A stretch of DNA of 58,700 bases from Ascidiaceihabitans sp. (GTDB lineage Bacteria > Pseudomonadota > Alphaproteobacteria > Rhodobacterales > Rhodobacteraceae): positions 1 to 58,700 of the forward strand of contig JAOEQC010000003.1 in the NCBI GenBank assembly GCA_028388995.1. Direction: 5' to 3'. Positions 50,344 to 58,700 of the stretch are shown here, piece after piece. Made by a program: the position numbers and the translations under genes. Under the pieces are notes generated by a model. That model saw only the letters and a list, made by a program, of their open reading frames with translations, searched no databases and was not told where the DNA came from. Every line of letters starts with the position of its first letter. Position 1 is the first letter of the stretch.

Positions 50344-50449
50344 TTTAAAGCTCCTATCGAGATCAGCAAGGCCCCTCAGATACCTTCCGATCGTAAATGT
50401 CGCAATGCCCCATCTTGTCGAAATTTATAAATTAAGTTAGCTGATCTAT

Positions 50450-50689
50450 ATGGAACAGAAAACAACTTCGATATTTGATATGATAATCTGGGGCGGCGCA
50501 GTCATTTCCGTGATTGGCCTTATCGGCATAGTTTGGTGCATCATTCGTGTGTCCCGCTCAAAGCGAGCCAACCTGACAGATGATGAAATGAAAGACGTGC
50601 TAAAGACTGTATTATCGCTCAATTTAGGTGCATTGCTCATGTCTTTCCTTGGTTTGATGATCGTTGGGGTTGGCATCGCCTTTTCTTAA
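50450..50689 (+). CDS. Small two-TM membrane protein
   Basis: 79 aa; two hydrophobic segments flanking a basic/charged loop. Confidence 0.6.
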   Translation: MEQKTTSIFDMIIWGGAVISVIGLIGIVWCIIRVSRSKRANLTDDEMKDVLKTVLSLNLGALLMSFLGLMIVGVGIAFS

Positions 50690-50730
50690 TGAGAAACTGA
50701 CTGAGACACTGCTTTCAGGAGGATAATAGC

Positions 50731-51140
50731 ATGACCATTGAGTGGATTAATGGTTTCCTTGGCGGTCTATTGATAAGTATTGCAGGAGTGGTTTTACTGT
50801 TCAGAAATGGCGCATTTTAAATGCGAGTCGTATCCTAGGAAGTATCTTCGACCGCTCCTCAGATCAGGCTTGGCCAGAATGGCTGGCCTTTATTTTAGGC
50901 CTAGTTGCCGTACCGGCGATAATTCAGATCATGATACCCGTAGAGACAAATAGTACCCAAGGTGCAGGCTATCTAGTTGCAGCAGGCATTTTTGTAGGTA
51001 TTGGAACACGAATGGCAAAAGGCTGCACTTCTGGCCACGGTGTTTCTGGCCTTTCTGGGCTCTCATTGCGCGGCAGTGTCGCGATAGTTGTCTATATTGA
51101 GGCCAGCGTCTTAACTGTCTTTGCCATTAGCAACTTTTAG
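50731..51140 (+). pseudogene. YeeE/YedE (DUF395) sulfur-transport family protein, frameshifted
   Basis: RBS aggagg; MTIEWINGFLGGLLISIAGVVLLFRNGA then frame change to ILNASRILGSIFDRSSDQ...GIGTRMAKGCTSGHGVSGLS. Confidence 0.82.
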
Positions 51141-51149
51141 GGGGATATA

Positions 51150-51580
51150 ATGCGCATCAATTTATCATTGATTGCTCGGGTATTTTCGGCGCAGGCATCC
51201 ATATTTTGGGAATGTCAGACAAACAAATGATGATCGGTTTTCTTGACCTATTTGGTTCTTGGGATCCAACCTTGGCATTTGTATGCGCTGGAACTCTTCT
51301 ACCAATGACTATCGCTTTGAGATTTGTAACTGGCAGACAACCACTTACCGGTGATAGTTTTTTGCAAAAGCAGACCGAAGATTTCGACTACAAATTGATA
51401 ATTGGGGCCATTCTTTTTGGCATCGGATGGGGATTGAGTGGCTTCGTTCCAGGCACCGCATTCGCTTCACTTAGTTATGGCAGCTCAGCAAGTGTTATTT
51501 TTGTGATATCGATACTTGTCGGAATGCGTATAACTCCGCTCTTACAAGGACTACTGGACAGTTTCAAAACCACCGAATAA
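51150..51580 (+). pseudogene. Second YeeE/YedE family protein, frameshifted
   Basis: MRINLSLIAR then frame change near 51178 to GIFGAGIHILGMSDKQMMIGFLDLFGSWDPTLAFVCAGTLLPM. Confidence 0.82.
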
Positions 51581-51589
51581 ACAACCCAT

Positions 51590-52018
51590 ATGAATATACA
51601 CCAAATTACCACTAATTATTTCGTGGCCGCACAAATCAGTACCGGTGATGTACAAGAAATTGTGCAAGCTGGTTTTAAAGCAGTGATTTGCAATCGCCCA
51701 GATGCAGAGGTCCCGCCAAGTCATCAGTCCGCAGCGCTCGAAAATGCGGTACGTGCTTCTGGCCTTGAGTTTTATACTTTACCTTTGACACACCAAACTA
51801 TGACTACAGAAATTGTTTCGCAACAAATAGCCCTTTCACGCTTGGCTGGTCCTGTGTTGGCGTATTGCGCGACAGGTACACGTTGCACTGTTGCATGGGC
51901 TATTGGCTCAGCAAATGAAGGTGGAGACGTTGATGACATTTTGTCTGCTGCACAGGCTGCTGGCTACCAATTGGACGGCTTAAGACCAACTTTGGATGCG
52001 ATTGTGAACCAGCGTTAG
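51590..52018 (+). CDS. TIGR01244-type sulfur transferase / DSP-like protein
   Basis: FVAAQISTGDVQEIVQAGFKAVICNRPDAEVPPS; active loop YCATGTRCTVAWA. Confidence 0.82.
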   Translation: MNIHQITTNYFVAAQISTGDVQEIVQAGFKAVICNRPDAEVPPSHQSAALENAVRASGLEFYTLPLTHQTMTTEIVSQQIALSRLAGPVLAYCATGTRCTVAWAIGSANEGGDVDDILSAAQAAGYQLDGLRPTLDAIVNQR

Positions 52019-52041
52019 TTTTTTTCGGAAATGGCCATCCG

Positions 52042-53094
52042 TCAGGATATCTTTTTCTCAAGCTCTACAAGGTCGTTCAAATCGGGAAAGTCACTCAGTT
52101 CAGGCAGCGCCACATCTTCTGTATTATTTTAGCCCGATTGATGAAGATCTGTCTCATTGCTTCCTGAACTTGGCAATGGAACTGCTGTATTTGATGAGCG
52201 TACCACACCAAGGCTCGGGGCAACAGTTTGGTCCTCCCTCTCCCTATCTACTTTTTGTATGTTCGACTTGTTTCGTGGCAACGCATCCATAATTAGAAGA
52301 TCAAAATCAACTAAGTCAGCTTCTCGACATTTAGGGTGGCTTGAGTATATCGGTTGCCGATTTAGACGCTATGCGCGAATATCATCTGTCTGGTCCAAAG
52401 TCCCTGTTCTAATTTTTTCACCTGTTCGCGTCACGAAATCAGTCTCTGGAAAAGCATCGTTTGGAAGGGGCAGTGTTTGACCAGTCGAAAGTTGTTCGAA
52501 CTGCGAAAGCTCAAATGAACACTTACAAAGGATCATGTTCAACTCCGCTGACAAATCCAAAGTAAGGCGGGAAATCAAATACTCATTCTGATCCAATGCG
52601 ATCGACATCGCACGTGCATCGGCAAAACACGCTCTATATCGGAACCCTGAAATTGTTTGCTGATCGTTATCTTCTTCAAGCATCAGCGCGACCTGTTTAA
52701 ACAGGTCATCCACCAGTGGCGTGCACATGACTGGGTCGGTCTGTGTCAATTGTCTTTTGGTACCTTTAGGCAAACTTACAGTCCCAATGGTCTGTTGCTG
52801 GATCAAACCACTTACGACTTCTCCGGCTATCAGCGCTGCACCTACTCGCTCCTCATCACCTTCCAACAAACACAATAGTACATCTTCGATCACAAGCTCA
52901 GCCAACAAATCTGAGCTAGGCTTCTCAATAACAACACCAATTTTAGATATTAGCATGTCAAACAATTCTTTGCCCGTTTTCGGAATTGAAAGCCGTATAG
53001 CTTTTGCGACAGACATTATCAGCGCATCACGCTTCTGCCCACCGCGCGATACCATTCTTTGCAAGATTGATTTGTTGGTTTCGTTTGGAACCAT
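52042..53094 (-). pseudogene. FliM/FliN-family flagellar motor switch-like gene interrupted by in-frame stops
   Basis: SGLIQQQTIGTVSLPKG...LRLTLDLSAELN...LGQTLPLPND; same frame continues past TAG (52369-52371) and TAA (52129-52131) to LPELSDFPDLNDLVELEKKIS* at 52042. Confidence 0.68.
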
Positions 53095-53203
53095 TGTTGC
53101 AATACTTCCGATACACTATTCAAAAGATGTTTAGGGCCGCACCGGTTACCAATCGCTTTATATCTTCGGTTTTATACGAAACTTAAAATCTAGCAGTCTA
53201 ATT

Positions 53204-55870
53204 TCAGACAGGTAATCGCAAAACGAAGCGATTGCCTCTAGCAGCGGGAACATAATCAATTTCACCACCCAAACGGATCATAATTTCGCGACAAATCGCA
53301 AGCCCAAGCCCCGCACCGCTGCCATCTTGATCATTGATGCGAGAAAATTTTTCAAAAATCAAAGCATGGGTTTCCATTGGGATGGGTAGCCCATTGTCGG
53401 TAAGTAAAATGCAAACTTCATTGTCTGTTTTAGTTGCCCTGATGAACAACCTTGGTTCCGGCGACTTGCAATACTTTTGGGCATTGCTGATCAAATTGAT
53501 AAAGACTTGAGCAAGTCGATCCAAATCAGTGTGCAATTCAATTGATGTGTCTAAATCGCTCACATCAATCTTAATCTGCTTTATGGCTCCTGCCTGTGTA
53601 GTTGTGACCGCATGCCCGATCACGTCAGCTAAAGAACCAGTTTCAGTATTCAGACTAACCTGTCCGTTTTCTAGAACGCTCAGATCCAACAAGTCATCTA
53701 ACAGCCGAGTCAGGCGGATAGCTTCAACATGAATAATCGACGCGTACTTTGTTTGCTCCGATGCCTTCAATTCGTGCCCATCCCGTAGAATTTCGGAAAA
53801 AGAACGGATCGATGTCATAGGTGTCCGAAGCTCATGTGAAATTTGACTTAAGAATGCATCTTTCTGAACAGAAATTTGTGTAAGTTTTGCATTCACGTCA
53901 CGCAGCTGCCTTGCCGTATCCAAAAGTTCTGATGATTTTGCTTCCAACTGATTTGAATATTCCAACATTTGCGCGGACTCATCTGCAACCGCCATCAAAT
54001 CCTGAACCGAAACAGATGCACCACCCACAAGTTGGCTGATCATCGCATGCGCCGTTGCAGCACCAACAGATGCCGACATCTCACGCTCCACCCGTTGTAG
54101 GAAATCCGGAGTTGGTTCGGGTAAATACCGATCGTGGCCTTGAATTTGAGCCTCGCGTCGAAAAAGTTTTTGCGCCTCGGCGCCGCCTAGAATTCGCTGT
54201 GCCATCACCATCAAGTCTTCACTTTGTGCTGCTGATCCGCTCCATCCATGAGCGTGGCCAGAATTAGCAAAGACATTTACAAACTGCGCACCTTGCAAAC
54301 GTTCAAGCGGTTTAGGAAATGAAACTAATGATCCAAAAATAAAACCGCTCGTGTTTAACAGCAAAGACCACAAAACAGCATGAACGGTGGGATCGATGCC
54401 CTTAATCCCAAATAATGCCTGTGGGCGCAGCCATTCGACGCCAAATGGACCCTGTTCTAATAGAGGAGAACTCAAGACGACATCAGCGCCAAAGCTTGGC
54501 AACAACGAGGTGTAAGTCCAAATTGCAAACCCGACCAAAAGACCGGTCAAGGCACCTACCCGCGTTGCACCACGCCAGAAAATACCCCCAATCATTGCTG
54601 GTAAAAACTGAGCAACACCGATGAACGAAATCAAGCCAATCGCAGCTAGTGCACCGCTCCCCCCAGAGACACGATAATAGAGGTATCCCAATGCAATAAT
54701 GACCAGTATTGATACCCGCCGTGCAAAAATTACAACGTTTCTGACATCTCCAGACACTGTTGCACCCTGCCCCTGAAACGAAAGCCAGATCGGCATAACA
54801 ACATGGTTTGAAACCATCGTCGACAACGCTAAGGTCGCGACAATCACCATTGATGTTGCAGAGGAAAACCCACCTAGGAAACTTAGGATCGCTAGCCCCC
54901 CCTGACCTTGAGACAAAGGTACTGTCAAAACGAACAAATCTGGGTTTGAGTTTTCAGGCAGCAGATCAAGACCAACAACCGCAATCGGCACCACAAACAA
55001 GCTCATCATCATAAGGTAAATGGGAAATGCCCATGATGCGATGTGCAGATGCCGTTCATCATCGTTCTCAACGACAAGGACCTGAAACATACGCGGTAGG
55101 CAGAGAAATGCAGCACCCGACAATACAGTCAACGCTGTCCAGCGACTACTGTCCACCTGCCATTGACCGATATCAGAGTTGTCAATTCGCACCATCATTT
55201 CACTGATGCCACCCGCCACTCCCCAGACCACAAAAATGCCAACAGCCAAAAGAGCAACTAACTTCACGACTGCTTCTACTGCGATTGCGATTACTACGCC
55301 ATTGTGGCGCTCGTTAGCGTTAAGATTGCGCGTCCCGAACAAGACTGTGAACAGGGAAAGACCAAGCGCAACCCAAAAGCCTGCCGAAACTAGATTCATC
55401 CCACCGTCCGTAGTTCCCGTTGGGTCAGAAAAGATAGACAAAGACAGCGTCACCGATTGCAATTGAAGCGCGATGTAAGGGGTCACGCCAAGGACCGCCA
55501 TGATAGTTACAACGATAGCCAGCACATTAGACTTACCGTATCGCGATGAAATCAAATCCGCGACTGATGTTACACGCTGGGTGCGCCCAACGCGTACGAG
55601 CTTTCGCAAGAACCACCACCAACCAATCATAACGAGCGAAGGACCAAGGTAAATCGTTATAAATTCCATGCCCGAACGTGCGGCATACCCTACCGCACCA
55701 TAGAATGTCCAAGCAGTGCAATAAATTGACAATGAGAGAGTATAGACGAGCGGCGAACGTAGCCAGTTTCCACGCCCTCGCGCTGCGGCGCGTTCAGCAG
55801 CAAAAGCAACTAAGAAAAGGAAGGCTACATAGGTTAGGCAAACCGCAATTAACAGATTTATTGAGGCCAT
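53204..55870 (-). CDS. Sensor histidine kinase with N-terminal sodium/solute symporter (SSS) domain
   Basis: PutP-like membrane half (SIYCTAWTFYGAVGYAARSG; FLGGFSSATSMVIVATLALSTMVSNH); H-box SQISHELRTPMTSIRSFSEIL; GAGLGLAICREIM. Confidence 0.9.
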   Translation of the reverse strand: MASINLLIAVCLTYVAFLFLVAFAAERAAARGRGNWLRSPLVYTLSLSIYCTAWTFYGAVGYAARSGMEFITIYLGPSLVMIGWWWFLRKLVRVGRTQRVTSVADLISSRYGKSNVLAIVVTIMAVLGVTPYIALQLQSVTLSLSIFSDPTGTTDGGMNLVSAGFWVALGLSLFTVLFGTRNLNANERHNGVVIAIAVEAVVKLVALLAVGIFVVWGVAGGISEMMVRIDNSDIGQWQVDSSRWTALTVLSGAAFLCLPRMFQVLVVENDDERHLHIASWAFPIYLMMMSLFVVPIAVVGLDLLPENSNPDLFVLTVPLSQGQGGLAILSFLGGFSSATSMVIVATLALSTMVSNHVVMPIWLSFQGQGATVSGDVRNVVIFARRVSILVIIALGYLYYRVSGGSGALAAIGLISFIGVAQFLPAMIGGIFWRGATRVGALTGLLVGFAIWTYTSLLPSFGADVVLSSPLLEQGPFGVEWLRPQALFGIKGIDPTVHAVLWSLLLNTSGFIFGSLVSFPKPLERLQGAQFVNVFANSGHAHGWSGSAAQSEDLMVMAQRILGGAEAQKLFRREAQIQGHDRYLPEPTPDFLQRVEREMSASVGAATAHAMISQLVGGASVSVQDLMAVADESAQMLEYSNQLEAKSSELLDTARQLRDVNAKLTQISVQKDAFLSQISHELRTPMTSIRSFSEILRDGHELKASEQTKYASIIHVEAIRLTRLLDDLLDLSVLENGQVSLNTETGSLADVIGHAVTTTQAGAIKQIKIDVSDLDTSIELHTDLDRLAQVFINLISNAQKYCKSPEPRLFIRATKTDNEVCILLTDNGLPIPMETHALIFEKFSRINDQDGSGAGLGLAICREIMIRLGGEIDYVPAARGNRFVLRLPV

Positions 55871-56169
55871 TATTTTGGCTCCGTTTTCACACCAAATTCC
55901 ACATCAATCGCATCTTCGGAACTATTTCTAAGGTAATGCCATAACGAACCAGCACACAGGATCAAACAAACCCAAACACCGAAAACATAGACAATCGCTT
56001 GTGACATCCGAACTGGTTCAACTCCGTCACCATCTGATGTGGCCCAAAGAGTCGGCATCAACCAAAGCAACAACCCCACAAGCGGCAATAATCGGATCGC
56101 ATCCATCATCCGTCGCTGTCGGTAACTACGACGTTCTAAAAAGACAGGTGTTGCTGGAAGTCGTTGCAT
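55870..56169 (-). CDS. Small membrane protein co-cistronic with the SSS kinase
   Basis: Two hydrophobic segments; stop overlaps the kinase start. Confidence 0.65.
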   Translation of the reverse strand: MQRLPATPVFLERRSYRQRRMMDAIRLLPLVGLLLWLMPTLWATSDGDGVEPVRMSQAIVYVFGVWVCLILCAGSLWHYLRNSSEDAIDVEFGVKTEPK

Positions 56170-56172
56170 TCT

Positions 56173-56568
56173 CTAATTCCGCGTAAGATCGCGGACTGCA
56201 GCCAAGACTTCCGTATTAGAAAACGGTTTCGTCATAAAACGGCTAACACCTGCAGCCTCGGCCTCGACTCTATCACGCATTTGCCCACGCGCAGTAAGCA
56301 TTAAGATTGGTAAAGCTAAGAATTGATCATCGCTACGTAATTCAATCAAAATATCTAAACCACTTTTACCCGGCAACATGTGATCCAGCATCAACAAATC
56401 AGGCTGCAACTCCCGTACACGCTTTACAGCAGTCGCCCCGTCCGTTTGGATATCAACATGCCAACCTTCTCGACTTAATAGAAATGTAATCGCTTCGATA
56501 ATGTTTGGTTCGTCTTCAACCAATAGAACACGTTTTTTCATGTTCAATCGCCCCCCTTGTTTGGGCAT
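56173..56568 (-). CDS. Single-domain response regulator
   Basis: RVLLVEDEPNIIEAITFLLSREGW; LLMLDHMLPGKSGLDIL; MLTARG; RFMTKPF. Confidence 0.92.
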   Translation of the reverse strand: MPKQGGRLNMKKRVLLVEDEPNIIEAITFLLSREGWHVDIQTDGATAVKRVRELQPDLLMLDHMLPGKSGLDILIELRSDDQFLALPILMLTARGQMRDRVEAEAAGVSRFMTKPFSNTEVLAAVRDLTRN

Positions 56569-56656
56569 AACTCAGACGGTCGTCGTGCCACCTGTTTATT
56601 CACGTCCAAATTTCACCCGACTATCCACACTTTTGCCTGAGCTGTCAAAACTCTCA

Positions 56657-57958
56657 TTAGAAACCACTACTTAAAATGGAAGGTTGACGTCGTGCTGGGC
56701 AATGTTCTCTTGGGCAAACACGACAAGTTGCTCCGATTTCGATAGGTTTTGATAAATCAGACAGTTCGTTAGAGTTCAAAGGTACCACAAGCATTGTCGC
56801 CTGTACAAACGGAGCATTATTATATGAAAGCACTGAAACTGGCTCTGCCACGGCAAAAACCTCAAACTCCATTTCGGAACGACCAGCAACGGCAATCTTG
56901 TTACGTGAAATTTGCCCGACACTACTTAACCCATCAAACAGGGGCAACAATGCGCATGGCGCATCGAAGCGTGGAATGGTGAAGCCTTTGGTTGGCTTAC
57001 GAAACAAAAGGCTACCTGTGCGATCGCAAACCACTAAACCCGCATTCAGGCTTTTCAGCGAGCCCAAGCGCCGCAATATCGTTGAAACCGACACCGCAAA
57101 ATATTTTGCAAGCCTAATTGGATCCATGCCTAAGCTCTGAATTTGATCATGTAATTTCTGTAAACTTACTTCACCTGCATCCAAGGCAAGTTGTTGAAGA
57201 ATTCCTCGTGCGATATGCCGCGCAGACCCTGAAACTAGCCCTTCAGATTGCCCAACAAGCTCCTCAGCAGCAATTGTTCCACTTTCAATTTCTTCAAAGG
57301 TATAATCGTGTTCGGCAAGGAATGCATCGACCTCCTCTTGGGGCGAACCAATTGCATATCCTTCCTGATCGCCAGATTGATCGTCTAGATAATTGACCAA
57401 TGCCTTAGAGCTTTGAGCAAGGCGCCTACTGTCTTGATCAAGGTTACCATGAAACCGATCACGCCATTCAGTTGTAATTTTTTTGTCGTTCGCAAGGATA
57501 GAAGCTGTTGACCGGATGGCCGCAGCGGTAGACAACAGTTCATGCACAGAAGCCGCTAATTTGGGATCATTAGCGAGCCGATCAGATAAAGCTTCGACCG
57601 TCCGCTCCAGTGCCCCTACCCTGCGATACCCAGCAGCCAAAACCTCTGCCCAGCCAGGAAAACGACCCGCGAATTCATCTGCCGTATTAACATCTACTTT
57701 TGGCAACCTTGCAGCAGACGCAGCCTCTCGCAATTTGGCGATCAACGCAGCTTCGGCACCTTCTGTCAGCGCTGAGGCATCCACTCCCAGAGCGGAAGCG
57801 ATGTTGAGCAAAAGTTTACCGCCGATTCTACGGCGATTGTGTTCAATCAAGTTCAAGTAGGACGCAGAAATGCCAATTCGGCTTGCGAGCTCGGCTTGTT
57901 TCAGACTCGTCATTGCGCGTCGCTCCCGAATGCGACTGCCTGTTAGCCCTTCTCTCAT
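56657..57958 (-). CDS. XRE-family regulator with DUF2083 region (ScfR / short-chain acyl-CoA regulator-like)
   Basis: IRERRAMTSLKQAELASRIGISASYLNLIEHNRRRIGGKLL; C-terminal CRVCPREHCPARRQPSIL. Confidence 0.87.
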   Translation of the reverse strand: MREGLTGSRIRERRAMTSLKQAELASRIGISASYLNLIEHNRRRIGGKLLLNIASALGVDASALTEGAEAALIAKLREAASAARLPKVDVNTADEFAGRFPGWAEVLAAGYRRVGALERTVEALSDRLANDPKLAASVHELLSTAAAIRSTASILANDKKITTEWRDRFHGNLDQDSRRLAQSSKALVNYLDDQSGDQEGYAIGSPQEEVDAFLAEHDYTFEEIESGTIAAEELVGQSEGLVSGSARHIARGILQQLALDAGEVSLQKLHDQIQSLGMDPIRLAKYFAVSVSTILRRLGSLKSLNAGLVVCDRTGSLLFRKPTKGFTIPRFDAPCALLPLFDGLSSVGQISRNKIAVAGRSEMEFEVFAVAEPVSVLSYNNAPFVQATMLVVPLNSNELSDLSKPIEIGATCRVCPREHCPARRQPSILSSGF

Positions 57959-58202
57959 CGCTTCGGACCTCCCGATTCAATCCATAATCCACAGCGTTTT
58001 CAACGTTCTTTCCCAATAAGACATAAAAACTTTACAGATAGCTATTTTTTCTGTGTATTTATTTACAAAATAGTTGTGATTTTCAAGGGCGTTATTGCGC
58101 AATTTTCCAAAACAACGCGATACTAACTTTGCATGTAAATGCGTGGCGCGTCTGAGGCTGAGGAGACTCATTCGTGTTTTTAAACAATAAGGGAGGATAT
58201 TT

Positions 58203-58700
58203 ATGTCCACATCAAACCTGACACGTCGTGGGTTGATCAAGAACAGTGCCATCGCTGGCGCTGGCTTTGCTGCACCTACGATCTTCACTGCGTCTTCCGC
58301 GGCTGCGTACACAAACGAGCCAACTGGCGGTTCTGTAACGCTTGGCTTTAACGTTCCACAATCTGGCCCGTATGCTGACGAGGGTGCAGACGAACTGCGC
58401 GCTTATGAGCTTGCTGTTGAGCACCTCAACGGTGGCGGCGACAGCGGCATGATGAACACATTTTCGTCCAAAGAGTTGACCGGTAACGGCATCTTGGGCA
58501 AGAAAGTGGAATTCGTAACAGGCGACACGCAAACTAAATCTGACGCTGCGCGTGCTTCTGCGAAATCCATGATTGAAAAAGATGGCGCAGTGATGATCAC
58601 TGGTGGATCTTCTTCTGGTGTTGCGATTGCTGTTCAAGGTCTATGCCAAGAAGCTGGCGTTATCTTTATGGCTGGCCTTACGCACTCAAACGACACAACT
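58203..58700 (+). CDS. ABC transporter substrate-binding protein (branched-chain amino acid/urea type), Tat signal, truncated by window end
   Basis: MSTSNLTRRGLIKNSAIAGAGFAAPTIFTASSAAAYTNEPTGGSVTLGFNVPQSGPYADEGADELRAYELAVEHLNGGG; open to the window edge. Confidence 0.88.
   Translation, partial: MSTSNLTRRGLIKNSAIAGAGFAAPTIFTASSAAAYTNEPTGGSVTLGFNVPQSGPYADEGADELRAYELAVEHLNGGGDSGMMNTFSSKELTGNGILGKKVEFVTGDTQTKSDAARASAKSMIEKDGAVMITGGSSSGVAIAVQGLCQEAGVIFMAGLTHSNDTT

Overview
A 58.7 kb alphaproteobacterial window, most like a marine Rhodobacteraceae/roseobacter by gene content (family-level inference only). From left to right: an AlaE-like exporter; a minus-strand catabolic cluster (class V aminotransferase, FAD amino-acid dehydrogenase, Fe-ADH, ALDH, glutamine-synthetase-like ligase, TRAP transporter, N-formylglutamate amidohydrolase) with a divergent RpiR regulator; a graveyard of IS5, IS3 and IS1182 remnants around a broken ArsC/Spx-like gene; an EamA transporter; a DeoR/IMPase/Na-Pi operon divergent from a sulfatase/phosphonate-monoester-hydrolase-like enzyme; an M81 peptidase / FAD oxidase / peptide-type ABC / aminotransferase cluster with an RpiR pseudogene; a P450; QmcA/NfeD; a YbfB/YjiJ-type MFS; ureDABCEFG convergent with urtABCDE; tRNA-Thr; GapR; a decayed YeeE/YedE sulfur-transport module; a FliM/FliN-like gene broken by stops; an SSS-type sensor kinase with response regulator and an ScfR-like XRE regulator; and the start of a Tat-exported ABC substrate-binding protein. 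The most unusual structure is a dispersed family of about 0.5 kb chimeric elements. Full copies carry IS6-family transposase C- and N-terminal stubs at their two ends, with the transposase body replaced by a GGNCC-rich palindromic core. Three copies lie in direct orientation within 4.5 kb, and one supplies the stop codon of nfeD. The most interesting metabolic hypothesis is a gamma-glutamylation catabolic pathway at 0.9-12.5 kb. All assignments are by eye from translated motifs; no database searches were run.
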